Origin: Myxococcales bacterium
Lineage (GTDB): Bacteria > Myxococcota_A > Polyangia > Haliangiales > Haliangiaceae
NCBI GenBank assembly: GCA_947483555.1
Contig: CANKMW010000092.1
Location: forward strand, 1-36,259
Reading direction: 5' to 3'
DNA length: 36,259 nt
Positions 25,868-34,861 of the stretch are shown in pieces (the stretch's first letter is position 1; each line of letters begins with the position of its first letter). Below the pieces are notes generated by a model. The model made no database searches. It saw nothing but the letters and a program-made list of their open reading frames with translations, and had not been told where the DNA came from. The translations under genes and the position numbers were made by a program.

Positions 25868-26953
25868 TCAGCGCAGCTGCTCGATCGGCACGTACGGGCC
25901 GCCGTACCCGATGCTCTCGAGCTGGGCCAGGAACTGGGTCACGATGTACGGCGCGCGCATCGCCGGGATCGATGGCTGGGCGATGACGTTGACGACCTGG
26001 CCGACCGCCGCTTGCGGGTCGGCGTTGGAGAACCCGACGCCGTCGTCGGTCATGTAACAGATGAGATCCGGTGCCATGCCCAGCGGGCGCGGCGACAGCG
26101 AGCTCCACGCGATCAGGTTCTCGTTCTGGTTGTAGATCGTGAGCGTCCAGCCGGCGTCGGTCTTGATCGCCGTGGTGCCGAGATCGAAGCCGCCGGCGGT
26201 CTGCTCGGCGTGGGCGGTGATGGTGCCGCGCGCCACCAGCCAGCCGCCCATGAACTGGCACGCCGCCGCCACCTTGTCGGCCGCCGGCGCCCGCCGGATG
26301 ATGCGACCGAGCTCGAGCGCGTACGAGGTCGTGCCCTCGACGGCGGCAGTGCGCACGGTCTTGCCGTCCATCGCCCACATCGCGACGCCGGCGGTATTGC
26401 CGAGGCCTTCGATGACGCCGCGCAGGATGGAGTCAGCGGTGATGGGATCGGGGACGTCGAGGCCGACGATCTTGTCGGTGCCGGCGATGATGATCGGCGC
26501 GATCGGGACCCCGGCCGCCGCGTAGGTGTCCTCACCGAGCGCCGGAATGGCGCGCCGAGCGCCGGCACAGTCGACCACCGGCAACGGCGTGGCCAGGCTG
26601 ACCGCGACCGCCATCGGGATGAAGGTGTTGCCAGCGCCGACCTCGCCGGGCAGGACGAAGACGAGCGGCCGCGGCGTCCGGGTCGACAGCTGCGCGAACG
26701 CCTTGACCGCCGGCGTGAAGTCGAACTCGCCGGTCACCGCATCCGGCGCGCCGACGAAGGCCGACACCGCGCCGAGATCGGTGTCGCCGAGATCGGCGGG
26801 CGCCACCAGCACCGGCAGCGTGCCGCGCTTCACCAGCTGATCGATGATCTGTTGTCCGACGCTGATCGGTCCGCCACCACCAGCGCCGAGCAGCGCGGCG
26901 CCGGTGAGAATGTCGGCCAGATCCTGAGCGGTGAGCGTGGCGGTCTTGAGCAC
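25868..26953 (-). CDS. DUF917 family protein
   Basis: 361 residues from a GTG preceded by AAGGAA. Features of the family include LLGAGGGGPISVGQQII near residue 20, LPGEVGAGNTFIPM, VVDCAGARRAIPAL, and GTDKIVGLDVPDP, ending with a beta-rich C-terminal domain (YNQNENLIAW). DUF917 proteins are related to the hydantoinase/oxoprolinase group and are often found near hydantoin or amino-acid catabolic genes, but their own activity is not established. No such genes lie next to it here. Instead, it follows the kinase-ATPase gene by 23 bases on the same strand, which suggests co-transcription. The longer open frame upstream is a shadow. Confidence 0.8.
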   Translation of the reverse strand: MLKTATLTAQDLADILTGAALLGAGGGGPISVGQQIIDQLVKRGTLPVLVAPADLGDTDLGAVSAFVGAPDAVTGEFDFTPAVKAFAQLSTRTPRPLVFVLPGEVGAGNTFIPMAVAVSLATPLPVVDCAGARRAIPALGEDTYAAAGVPIAPIIIAGTDKIVGLDVPDPITADSILRGVIEGLGNTAGVAMWAMDGKTVRTAAVEGTTSYALELGRIIRRAPAADKVAAACQFMGGWLVARGTITAHAEQTAGGFDLGTTAIKTDAGWTLTIYNQNENLIAWSSLSPRPLGMAPDLICYMTDDGVGFSNADPQAAVGQVVNVIAQPSIPAMRAPYIVTQFLAQLESIGYGGPYVPIEQLR

Positions 26954-26976
26954 GGGCGTTCCTTGTCGTGGAGAGG

Positions 26977-29900
26977 TCACATCCGCGCGAGCAGAGCCCG
27001 CGCCTGACGCTGATCGACGGTGTCGGCGCCGTCGTGCATACGGTCGAGCGCCGGCGCGAGCACGGCGCGAGCCTCGACCGGATCGCCGGCGTCCAGCTCG
27101 AGTCCGGCCCACGCACACGCGGCACGCAGGCCGAGCGACGCCGCGCCCTGGCGCTCGGCGGTGCGCACCGCCTCGGCGTAGCGGTCACGGGCCTGACTCA
27201 CGTCGCCGAGCGCGCGATGGGCGTCGCCCTCGAGGCGAAGCAGGTCGGCGATGAGCGCCCGCTCGTCGTGGCCTTCGGCCCAGGCCAGCCCGTCGCGGGC
27301 CACGGCCAGCGCCTCCGCGGGCTGCGCGAACAGCAGGTGGGCGTCGGCGAGCAGGCCGGCGAGGAAGGTGTGGGCCAGGCCGGCGCCGATCGCCTGCCAC
27401 TCGCGCCACGCCCCGATCATCTCGCCGAGGTACTGCGGATCGCGCTCGCGGTTGGCCAGCGCCCACGACCGCAGCGCCCGCGCGGTGATCAGGTAGCTGG
27501 GGAACGGCGCGCCATGACGCACCAGCTCCTCGGCGCAGGCCAGGGTCGCGTCGACGTCGCGGCGCAGCGCGCGCGTGATGGCGACGATCTGCACCGCGAT
27601 GGCCTCTGAGAACCCGTGACCCACGGCGCGTGCGATCGTCACCGACTCCTCGGCGCGCGCCAGCGCGGCGTCGGGTGCCCCGCTGGCCCACTGTCCCCAC
27701 GCGCCGGCGGTCATGCACGTCACCCGCGGCAGTTGACCGAAGCGCTCGAGGTGCAGGGGGGCCCGGTCCGGCGTCCACAGCGCCATGACCCGCACCACGT
27801 TGCGCTCGGCCGCCGGCAGGTCGGCGAGCCAGAAGTCGGCGTTGGCGACCGCAAAACGGCCTTCGATCTCGAGGTCGACGTCGCGCGCGTCCTGGGCCAG
27901 CCGGAGGGCGCGCGACGCCAGCTCGCGCGACGCCGTCACGGCGCCGCGGAACAGGTGCACGGTCGCCTGACCGAACAGTACCGCGAACGCCTCGGCACCA
28001 CCCGAGACGCCGAGCGATTCGCACAGCGCCGCGGCGCGATCGTAGGCCGCGGCGGTCGCCGGCGACGAGAAGCCATCGATGATCAGCGCGCAGGTGCCGC
28101 GGCCGAGTTGCAGCTGCAGCTCGACGCGCTGGCGCTCGCCGCCGCTCAGGCCGCGGGCCTCGATCAGCTCCAGCGCCCGGTCGAAGCAGGCCCGGGCCCG
28201 CGGATAGGCGGCGCGCGTGAGCAGCGCGTTACCAGCCGCCGCGGTCCACACCGCCTCGCGCTCGCGATCACCGGCCAGGCCCCAGTGGCGAGCCATCGGC
28301 ACCGGATCGACGGCGGCGAGATCGAGCCACTCGGCGATCTGACGGTGACGGAGCGCCCGATGATCGGCGGCGATGGTCTCGACCAGCACCTCGCGGACGC
28401 GGTCGTGCGTGAAGTGCCACCCGCTGACGTCGACGGCGATGACGCCAGCAGCCTCGGCGGCGGCGAGCCCGGCCGCGAGGTCGAGCTCGGGTGCGATGGC
28501 GGCCAGCATGCCGAGATCGAGATCGGGACCGATCAGCGCCGCGAGCTGGCACATCGGCAACGCCTCGCCCGGCAGCCGGGCCAGGCGATCTCGCAACGCT
28601 TGATCGAGCACGTCGATGGTCAGTCGCGACGGCAGTCGCATCATGCCGATGTCGTCGAGGCTGCCGGCCTGGCCGGCGAGGAGCCGCAGCGCCTCGACCA
28701 CGTACAGCGGCACGCCGCCGGTATCGCGGGCCAGCAGATCGATCAGATCGGCGCGATCGCCGAGCGGCCCGAGCACCGCGACCGCCAGCTCCTCGAGATC
28801 GCGGCGAACCAGCGGCTCGACCTTGATCACGTCGACGCCGGGCCCACACACCGCGGCGACACCCTCGGGCCGCGTGGTGGCGACGATCAGGAGGGGTAGC
28901 TCGGCAGCGACCCGTGTCATCCAGCCCAGCAGGGCCAGGCTCTCGGCGCCAGCCCAGTGCAGGTCCTCGAGCACGACCACCGTCGGGCCGGGCGCGGCCC
29001 GCATCACCGCCTCGGCCGCGCTCATCAGCATCAGCTGCAGCGTCTGCGGATCCATCATCGGGGTGGTGATCTGGCCGATGCCGACCAGCTCGCCGATGTC
29101 GGGCACGATCAGGGTCAGGAACGGCCACGCCACCGGCGCCGCCGGGGTGAGCTCGAGCGCCAGCCGGCGCAGCGGCGCCTGCCAGGCCTGGTACGCCGCG
29201 CCGCGCTCGGCGACCTCGCCGCCGGCCACCACGGTGCAGCCGCTGACCAGCGCGTGGGTGCGGAGGTCGTCGATCAGCCGCGACTTGCCGGCGCCGCTGT
29301 CGCCGACCAGCGCGACGACGCCGCCCTGCCCCTTGCGAGCTCGTGACAGCGCCTCGCGCAGCTGTCCCCGCTCGCGGGCGTGCCCGACCAGCCGCGCCGC
29401 GCTGACCGTGCTCCGCCGCACGTCCTCGCCGTCGAGCGCGCCGACCACGCCCGTCCGGGTCAGGAGCCGCAGCGCCTGCGCCGCGGTCGACGGACGGCGC
29501 TCGGGCTGCGGCTCGAGCAAGCGCCGGACGGTATCGATCAGGGCGACGATCGCCGCCGGCGGCAGGGTGTCGTCGTGGAGCACCAGCGCCGGCGGACCGC
29601 TGGCGGCCCGCAGCACCTCGTCCTCGGTGCGGCCGAGCGGATGATGTCCGGCCAGCAGCTCGAAGGCGACGATGCCGGCGGCGTAGAGATCGGCGATGGC
29701 GGTGTGGGGCTCGCCGCGCATCACCTCGGGCGCGATGTAGCCCAGCGTCCCGGCCGGACGGTGGCGCTCGCCGCTCTCGAGCGCGAGCCCGAAGTCGAGC
29801 ACCCGCACCCGCCCGTCGGCGACCAGCACGTTCGACGGCTTGAGATCGCGGTGCCGGATGCCACGCCGGTGCAGGTAGTCGAGCGCCTGCAGCATCTGGG

Positions 29901-30498
29901 CGACGTAACCGATCCGGACCTGAAGCGGCTGATCGCGCGCCGCCGCGGTGATGGTGCGCGCGCCGTCGAGCACCTCGAGCACCAGGTAGGGATCGTGGTG
30001 GTCGTCGAAGCCGTAGTCGAGGACGCTGATGATGTTGGGGTGGCGGAGCGAGGCCAGGATGCGGAACTCGCTGGCGATCGCCAGGCGCATCGCCGGCACG
30101 CTGTCGGACGTCGGCTTGGCGGCGGCCGGCAGTACGGCGGCCGGCGACGGCGGTCCGGGCCGCTCGTGGCGGGTCGGCGTGCCATCGCTCCCGTCACCGG
30201 TCCCGGGCCCGGCGTGGGTCGCGGCGTCGAGCGTCGGCGCATCGGTGCCGAACGCCAGCTGGGTGGCGGCCGACTCGAGGCTGGCGACCGCCGCCGGCCG
30301 GGGCGACGATCCCGCCGGCGGCGAGGTCATCGGCGTGGTCGGGTCGGGCGCCGGCTTGCGCACGGTCAGGCGCTTGAGCGCGACCTCGGCTCCGGTCAGC
30401 CGGTCGACGGCGCGGAACACGGTGCCCATTCCGCCCTCGCCGAGCTTGGTGCCGATGGTGTATCGCCCGGTGCCGACGTGATCGCGCGGATCTGCCAT
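26977..30498 (-). CDS. Serine/threonine protein kinase fused to AAA-type ATPase and TPR-like region
   Basis: 1173 residues. Kinase domain: glycine loop KLGEGGMGTVF (18-28), Lys42 in VALKRL, Glu144 in helix C, HRD 216-218 with Lys220, DFG 235-237 and APE 256-258, so all key residues are present. Between Lys42 and helix C sits a Pro/Thr/Ala-rich insertion of roughly 90 residues (47-138), which is unusual. The second part has a P-loop GDSGAGKS (399-406), the layout of STAND/AAA regulators. The third part, about 700-1173, is alpha-helical and TPR-like. Such kinase-ATPase-TPR fusions are common in myxobacteria. No membrane span is seen. The signal and targets are unknown. Confidence 0.9.
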   Translation of the reverse strand: MADPRDHVGTGRYTIGTKLGEGGMGTVFRAVDRLTGAEVALKRLTVRKPAPDPTTPMTSPPAGSSPRPAAVASLESAATQLAFGTDAPTLDAATHAGPGTGDGSDGTPTRHERPGPPSPAAVLPAAAKPTSDSVPAMRLAIASEFRILASLRHPNIISVLDYGFDDHHDPYLVLEVLDGARTITAAARDQPLQVRIGYVAQMLQALDYLHRRGIRHRDLKPSNVLVADGRVRVLDFGLALESGERHRPAGTLGYIAPEVMRGEPHTAIADLYAAGIVAFELLAGHHPLGRTEDEVLRAASGPPALVLHDDTLPPAAIVALIDTVRRLLEPQPERRPSTAAQALRLLTRTGVVGALDGEDVRRSTVSAARLVGHARERGQLREALSRARKGQGGVVALVGDSGAGKSRLIDDLRTHALVSGCTVVAGGEVAERGAAYQAWQAPLRRLALELTPAAPVAWPFLTLIVPDIGELVGIGQITTPMMDPQTLQLMLMSAAEAVMRAAPGPTVVVLEDLHWAGAESLALLGWMTRVAAELPLLIVATTRPEGVAAVCGPGVDVIKVEPLVRRDLEELAVAVLGPLGDRADLIDLLARDTGGVPLYVVEALRLLAGQAGSLDDIGMMRLPSRLTIDVLDQALRDRLARLPGEALPMCQLAALIGPDLDLGMLAAIAPELDLAAGLAAAEAAGVIAVDVSGWHFTHDRVREVLVETIAADHRALRHRQIAEWLDLAAVDPVPMARHWGLAGDREREAVWTAAAGNALLTRAAYPRARACFDRALELIEARGLSGGERQRVELQLQLGRGTCALIIDGFSSPATAAAYDRAAALCESLGVSGGAEAFAVLFGQATVHLFRGAVTASRELASRALRLAQDARDVDLEIEGRFAVANADFWLADLPAAERNVVRVMALWTPDRAPLHLERFGQLPRVTCMTAGAWGQWASGAPDAALARAEESVTIARAVGHGFSEAIAVQIVAITRALRRDVDATLACAEELVRHGAPFPSYLITARALRSWALANRERDPQYLGEMIGAWREWQAIGAGLAHTFLAGLLADAHLLFAQPAEALAVARDGLAWAEGHDERALIADLLRLEGDAHRALGDVSQARDRYAEAVRTAERQGAASLGLRAACAWAGLELDAGDPVEARAVLAPALDRMHDGADTVDQRQARALLARM

Positions 30499-30560
30499 GC
30501 CCCGTGGCGTCGACGGTATGCGCGGCGTCGTGAGCTGTCAACACGCGTGCCGGCGCGACG

Positions 30561-31190
30561 TCAGCGGACCAGCACGCCGACCAGCGCGAGATCGATCAGC
30601 TCGCGGGTGACGTCCTGGATCGGCTGGTCGGCGCCGCGGGTCACGCAGTGCTCGACGATGCCACGGACCAGGCCGAGCAGCGCCGCCGCCGTGCGCTCGG
30701 GATGGCAGCGCCGGACCAGGCCGAGCGCCATGCCAGTCTCGAGCGATAGCGCGATCACCGAGCGGGCCTCGGCGTAGAACGCGGCCAGCCGCGCCGCCGC
30801 CTCGGCGTCGGGAGTCGAGGCCGACGACAGCAGCACCGCCGCCAGCGGCCGATCGGCGACGAAGAACTGGAGCAAGCTGCCCAGGCTGTCCTCGAGCTGG
30901 TCTTTGGGCGAGCGGGCGCCCGGTCCGGTATCGATGCGCACGATCCGGCTGCGCAGCTCGGTCATCGCGCCGTCGAGCAGGGCGCCGAACACCGCCTCCT
31001 TGCTCTCGAAGTACAGGTAGAAGGTGCCGCGCGCGATCTCGGCGCCCTCGATGATCGCGTTGATCGACGCCCCGTGGTACCCGGCGTCGGCGAACACCTG
31101 CTTGGCGGCGTCGAGGATCTGAAGCCGACGCCCGGCACGCGCCGAGGCAGCACGGACGTCCTCGACCGGAACGTTGGTCCGGGCCATCAT
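30561..31190 (-). CDS. TetR-family transcription regulator
   Basis: 209 residues from the ATG at 31190 (a second Met follows directly). The N-terminal helix-turn-helix is typical: ILDAAKQVFADAGYHGASINAIIEGAEIARGTFYLYFESKEAVF. The C-terminal ligand domain is helical, ending RELIDLALVGVLV. The pattern GTFYLYFESKEAVF is the TetR recognition helix region. A longer upstream start exists but would run through the inverted repeat described below. It is 62 bases upstream of the kinase gene on the same strand, so co-expression is possible. The ligand is unknown. It is a candidate to bind the repeats at 20513-20550 only by family. Confidence 0.9.
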   Translation of the reverse strand: MMARTNVPVEDVRAASARAGRRLQILDAAKQVFADAGYHGASINAIIEGAEIARGTFYLYFESKEAVFGALLDGAMTELRSRIVRIDTGPGARSPKDQLEDSLGSLLQFFVADRPLAAVLLSSASTPDAEAAARLAAFYAEARSVIALSLETGMALGLVRRCHPERTAAALLGLVRGIVEHCVTRGADQPIQDVTRELIDLALVGVLVR

Positions 31191-31193
31191 TGC

Positions 31194-31215
31194 CTGTGGG
31201 GCGTGCGACCCACAG
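31194..31215. promoter_or_regulatory. Inverted repeat in front of the TetR gene
   Basis: CTGTGGG and CCCACAG, seven-base arms separated by eight bases, lying three bases upstream of the TetR start codon. Position fits an autoregulatory operator. It does not resemble the twin operators at 20513-20550. Confidence 0.4.
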
Positions 31216-31318
31216 CCTCCGGTCCGGGCGCGATCGACGCCGGCACGAATCCAGATCCCGGGTCGCAACCGTGCACTCGAAGATTCGGAGTCATTGTCGT
31301 ACGCTCGCTCATCGCTCG

Positions 31319-32587
31319 CTAGCCGCCCTTCCGCGACTGGTACGCCATGATCGCGTTCTCGACCCCGCTGGCCAGGCGCCGGTAGCGGACCCGGTCGTCG
31401 ACCACCACGCCGTCGATGGCATGGCGAGCGATCTCGCGCTCGACCGAGTGGGCGAACGGCGTGTGATCGGCGTACAGGTTGATCTCGTCGTAGACGCCGT
31501 GCGAGATGCGCGTGAAGTTGGCCGAGCCGATGTCGACCACGCGGTGATCGATGACCACCACCTTGGAGTGCACCATGCGCGGCAACAGCACGATGCGCAG
31601 GTGATCGGGCGCGCCGGTCAGGCGACGCAGCGTGTCGCAGGTGGCGCGATTGACGTTGCCCAGCACGTCGGCGCGCGCCGACGTGACCAGCGTGACCTCG
31701 ACGCCGCGAACCACCGCCCGCGCCAGCGCCTGGGTGAAGCGGCGGTCGCCGAGGTACGCCATCTCGATGGTCAGCGCGGTGCGCGCGCTGTCGATCAGCG
31801 CCAGGCGGTGGGTCAGCATCGGACAGGTCCGCGGTCGGTGCGCCTCGCGGCTGTGGACCAGGAAGTCGATGCCACGCGACGGATCGAACTCGTCGTCGCC
31901 GGCCATGCGCTGGCGCAGCCGGGCGACGTGCTCGGCGCCGTCGAGTTCGACCATCAGATCGACCCAGTCATGGAGGTGGTTGTCGCCGATGCCCATCGAG
32001 CCCAGGCACATCCACTCGTCGTCGACGACGTAGACCTTGGAGTGGTCGAAGCGCTTGCGGTGGTGCTCGACCCGGATGCCGGGGTGGGCGAGGATGGCCG
32101 CCGCCAGCGCGTTGGGTCGCTGCTTGAACGAGCCCTTCTTGCGGAACACCGCGCCCAGGAACCAGGCCTGCACGCCGCGCACCGGGTCGACGCGCTTGTG
32201 AAAGAAGCTCTGCTTGTTGCCGCCGGCGTACTCGTAGACCGCGGCGATGCGATCCTTGTGGATCGTGACCTGGGCGCCGCGTTCGGCCGCCGCCAGCACC
32301 GCCTCGCCGAAGACATTGCCGGCGGCGTCGTCGCGCCACAGGAAGGCGCGGATGTCGACCGAGCGGGTGGCGCGCGAGATGCGCTCGACGATGCGCCGGA
32401 ACGCGACGTCGCCGGTGCCGACCACGCGCGGGTTGTCGACCGCCACCGCCACTGGCTGCGCCGCCGCCAGCAGGTCGACCGAGGTGCCGGCCGGCAGCCG
32501 TCCCCGCGCCTGCTTGCGCGACCACATGCGCGGCTTGGTGCGCGGCACGGCCACCGCCGGCAGAGGTCGTGACACACGGCGGGCCAT
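31319..32587 (-). CDS. Phospholipase D-like / cardiolipin synthase-type protein
   Basis: 422 residues with two HKD motifs: His182-x-Lys184-x4-Asp189 (FDHSKVYVVDD) and His340-x-Lys342-x4-Asp347 (MVHSKVVVID), each followed by the GS-x-N-type turn (GSMGIGD and GSANF). This is the two-site arrangement of phospholipase D, cardiolipin synthase and related transferases. No membrane segments are visible at the N-terminus, unlike typical ClsA, so a soluble or peripheral ClsB-like or nuclease-like enzyme is possible. The N-terminus is strongly basic. The substrate cannot be decided. Confidence 0.9.
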   Translation of the reverse strand: MARRVSRPLPAVAVPRTKPRMWSRKQARGRLPAGTSVDLLAAAQPVAVAVDNPRVVGTGDVAFRRIVERISRATRSVDIRAFLWRDDAAGNVFGEAVLAAAERGAQVTIHKDRIAAVYEYAGGNKQSFFHKRVDPVRGVQAWFLGAVFRKKGSFKQRPNALAAAILAHPGIRVEHHRKRFDHSKVYVVDDEWMCLGSMGIGDNHLHDWVDLMVELDGAEHVARLRQRMAGDDEFDPSRGIDFLVHSREAHRPRTCPMLTHRLALIDSARTALTIEMAYLGDRRFTQALARAVVRGVEVTLVTSARADVLGNVNRATCDTLRRLTGAPDHLRIVLLPRMVHSKVVVIDHRVVDIGSANFTRISHGVYDEINLYADHTPFAHSVEREIARHAIDGVVVDDRVRYRRLASGVENAIMAYQSRKGG

Positions 32588-32658
32588 GTTCGGTCTCCCG
32601 TCGTACCGCAGCCCACGGGCCGACGCAACCCGACTTCACGGGGAGGCCGTCACCGGCC

Positions 32659-33459
32659 CTACTCGCAGCTATCGAGCTCGTCGAGCGGGCTGCGCTCGCC
32701 CCCCGAATTCTGGTACGCGGGGTTGTTGGCCTCGTCGTACTCTTTGCGATCGGCCGCGTTCTGGACCCGGCTCTTGGCCGCGTCCACGTTCGCCCGCGCC
32801 TTCGCAATATCTCCCGCGAGGCCAGCGGCGAGGCCGCTCTTCAACTTGGGGGCGTCGGTGAGGCCGACCGTCGCCAGGGCGGCGTTGATCTTCCCGACCA
32901 GGGCCGCGACGTCCTTGCCCTGGCTGAACTTGCCGGTCTTGGTGTTGTAGACCAGCAACTCCTGCTCGCCGCCGGGGCTGATCTCGTGCTTGAAGCTGGG
33001 GTCCCAGCCGGCCGGGAGCTTGTCCTTGAGGCCCTTGAGCGCCTCGACCTCGGCCTTGACGCCGGCGACCAGCTTGCCGACCAGCGCGATGGTGCTGCCC
33101 ATCTCGGCCGACCACGCGCCGGTCGCCGAGCGGCTGACGGTGATCCCGGGGATCTTGATGGCGAGGTTGGCGCCGCCGTAGACCGACGCGACCTTCGGGA
33201 TGCCGCCGTTCAGCGTGGCCTGGCCGCTGATCTCGGAGCTGATCGTGCCGGTCGCGCTGCCGTCGTCCGCGATCGCGACCTCGCCCACGAACTTGGCGCC
33301 GAACTCGCCCTCGACGAACATGCCCGGAATGCCGGTCGGGACGCTGCCACTGACCGAGCCGCCGCCGCTGACCGAGACCTTGCCGTCGGTCGAGCGGCTG
33401 AACTCGATCGACAGCGGCCCCTTCGCCAGCGTGAAGGCGTCGACGATCGGCGGGCCGGC
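32659..33459 (-). pseudogene. C-terminal fragment of an unrecognised protein, out of frame with the SWIM gene
   Basis: From about 33459 downward the minus strand encodes a coherent run of 266 residues beginning near PPIVDAFTLAKG. It contains a Ser/Gly beta-rich part (KVSVSGGGSVSGSVP), then GSTIALVGKLVAGVKAEVEAL, EISPGGEQELLVYNT and a coiled-coil-like end (ANVDAAKSRVQNAADRKEY). No start codon suits its frame before 33460. Upstream in this frame the protein reads as noise, while the neighbouring frame carries the SWIM protein. It is therefore a piece of another gene attached by deletion or frameshift, or the tail of a broken single gene. I do not recognise the family; the pattern resembles tails of large secreted myxobacterial proteins. 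Confidence 0.55.
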
Positions 33460-34757
33460 GGCCCGACGGCGGCCATCAGCGCGCGCATCGGATACGCGTT
33501 GTGACCTCCTTCGATGTGATCGTGCAGCGCTTCGGCGATCGCGAGATCGCGGTCGCGGAGTTGATGTCGATAGTCCTCGAGCAGCGCCCCGATCCGGATC
33601 TCGGCGCGGACGGAGCCTTTGCCGCGCTTGCCAGCTCTCTCGATGATCGGGCGGAGCTCCGGCGATGTCGGCTCGCCGAACACCTGCCACCAGACATCGA
33701 TCGGGGTGGCCGCGGCGACCCGGGTCTCGATCCGATCGAGCTCGGCGAGCGTGCGAGCCCAGCCCGGTTGCAACAACAGCTCGACGACCTGCCGCGCCTC
33801 GCGCGTCCGATCCGGATCCGCGAGCACGTCGAGCGTGGCATCGATCAGCGCGATCACGTGCGTGCAGCGCGCGTCCTTCGCCGGGCATGTGCACTCGAAC
33901 ACCCCGATGCCGGCGCCATCGAACGCGAGCCGCGCGGCGATCGCCGTCATCGCGAACGATTGCGGCCGGAACACGCGGAGCTTCTCTTTCCAGCTCACCG
34001 CCGCGGTGGTCGGGTCGAACTTCCACGTCCCCTGCGCCTCGCGCACCGCCCGTGGCCGCGGCGCCGCATGAGGCCGCAGCTCGGCGCGCAACGCGAAAAG
34101 CTTCGACCACGACGGTTCGCACTCGGCATGGAGCGCCGGGCGTTGCACCTCCTCGCGGATCGCCTCCTCGACCAGCGCGGCCTCGCGATGCAGCGCGCGA
34201 TACGCGACCTTCGCGAGGGCGATGTCGACGCCGCGCGCGCGGGCATGGCGCGCCGCGAGCTCGAGGGCACCGACCTCGCGCAACGGCAACCGCGCGAGCA
34301 CCGTCTTGATCCAGTAATCCTGCGGCGGGAACGTCAGCTCGGCGCACAGCGGCTCGGCGCTGACCCACAGCGCGTGCTCGACCTGGTGCTCCTTCGCCCA
34401 GGCATCGAGCTCCTCGCGAGTCGCGAACGCGCCTTCGACCCGCTCCGGCGGTGGCAGCTGCGCGCGTGCTCCGAGATGCGCGAGCACCAGCGCGACGGCG
34501 TGCTTGCACAAAAAACCAACCGGACACGAGCAGCTGGTCACCAGGCCGTCCATCGGCGTGGCGACCACCTTCACGCGGTAGCGCTGCGTGCCATCGACCT
34601 CGCCGACCAGCGTCCGGCCGGCGAGCGTGCACGACACCACACGACCCTCGCGCCAGTACGCCTCACCCCGGTAGTAGAGCGAGCCGGCGATCGCACGCAG
34701 GTGGTTCGCGGTGACCGGAAACTCTTCGCTGACCGACGGCGACAACACGAGCAGCAC
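33210..34757 (-). CDS. SWIM zinc-finger protein, truncated by frame change at about 33460
   Basis: The open frame is 515 residues, but only about residues 1-431 read as protein. Two SWIM fingers (C-x-C-xn-C-x-H) are present: Cys76, Cys78, Cys84, His86 and Cys289, Cys291, Cys298, His300. In known SWIM proteins of this kind, often fused or adjacent to SNF2 helicases, the region continues past the HNAYPMRALMAAVG stretch (residues 419-432). Here the next 83 residues are Arg/Ser-rich shadow of the fragment in the other frame. The true product is probably truncated. The GTG start at 34757 fits the N-terminus; a 14-bp palindrome CTCGCGATCGCGAG (34773-34786) lies just upstream. Confidence 0.65.
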   Translation of the reverse strand: MLLVLSPSVSEEFPVTANHLRAIAGSLYYRGEAYWREGRVVSCTLAGRTLVGEVDGTQRYRVKVVATPMDGLVTSCSCPVGFLCKHAVALVLAHLGARAQLPPPERVEGAFATREELDAWAKEHQVEHALWVSAEPLCAELTFPPQDYWIKTVLARLPLREVGALELAARHARARGVDIALAKVAYRALHREAALVEEAIREEVQRPALHAECEPSWSKLFALRAELRPHAAPRPRAVREAQGTWKFDPTTAAVSWKEKLRVFRPQSFAMTAIAARLAFDGAGIGVFECTCPAKDARCTHVIALIDATLDVLADPDRTREARQVVELLLQPGWARTLAELDRIETRVAAATPIDVWWQVFGEPTSPELRPIIERAGKRGKGSVRAEIRIGALLEDYRHQLRDRDLAIAEALHDHIEGGHNAYPMRALMAAVGPPARRSSTPSRWRRGRCRSSSAARPTARSRSAAAARSVAASRPAFRACSSRASSAPSSWARSRSRTTAARPARSAPRSAARPR

Positions 34758-34816
34758 ACTCTAGCCGAGCCACTCGCGATCGCGAGCGAGATCTCGACCG
34801 TCACGCACAACAAAGT

Positions 34817-34841
34817 TTCATTGCACACAGAATGCAATGAA
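34817..34841 (-). terminator. AT-rich hairpin after the lipoprotein gene
   Basis: TTCATTGCA - seven-base loop - TGCAATGAA, a perfect 9-bp inverted repeat in an otherwise GC-rich region, 20 bases past the stop of the 34862 gene. On the minus strand it is followed by ACTTTG, a weak T tract. It could be a terminator or an operator for the SWIM gene. Confidence 0.45.
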
Positions 34842-34861
34842 TGTCGGCGGCGTGCAGCGGC

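Noticed and set aside
32659..34632. A single 657-residue protein in one frame
   Set aside because: The first 390 residues are Arg-rich noise while the overlapping frame contains two SWIM zinc fingers, so a single protein in this frame is not supported.
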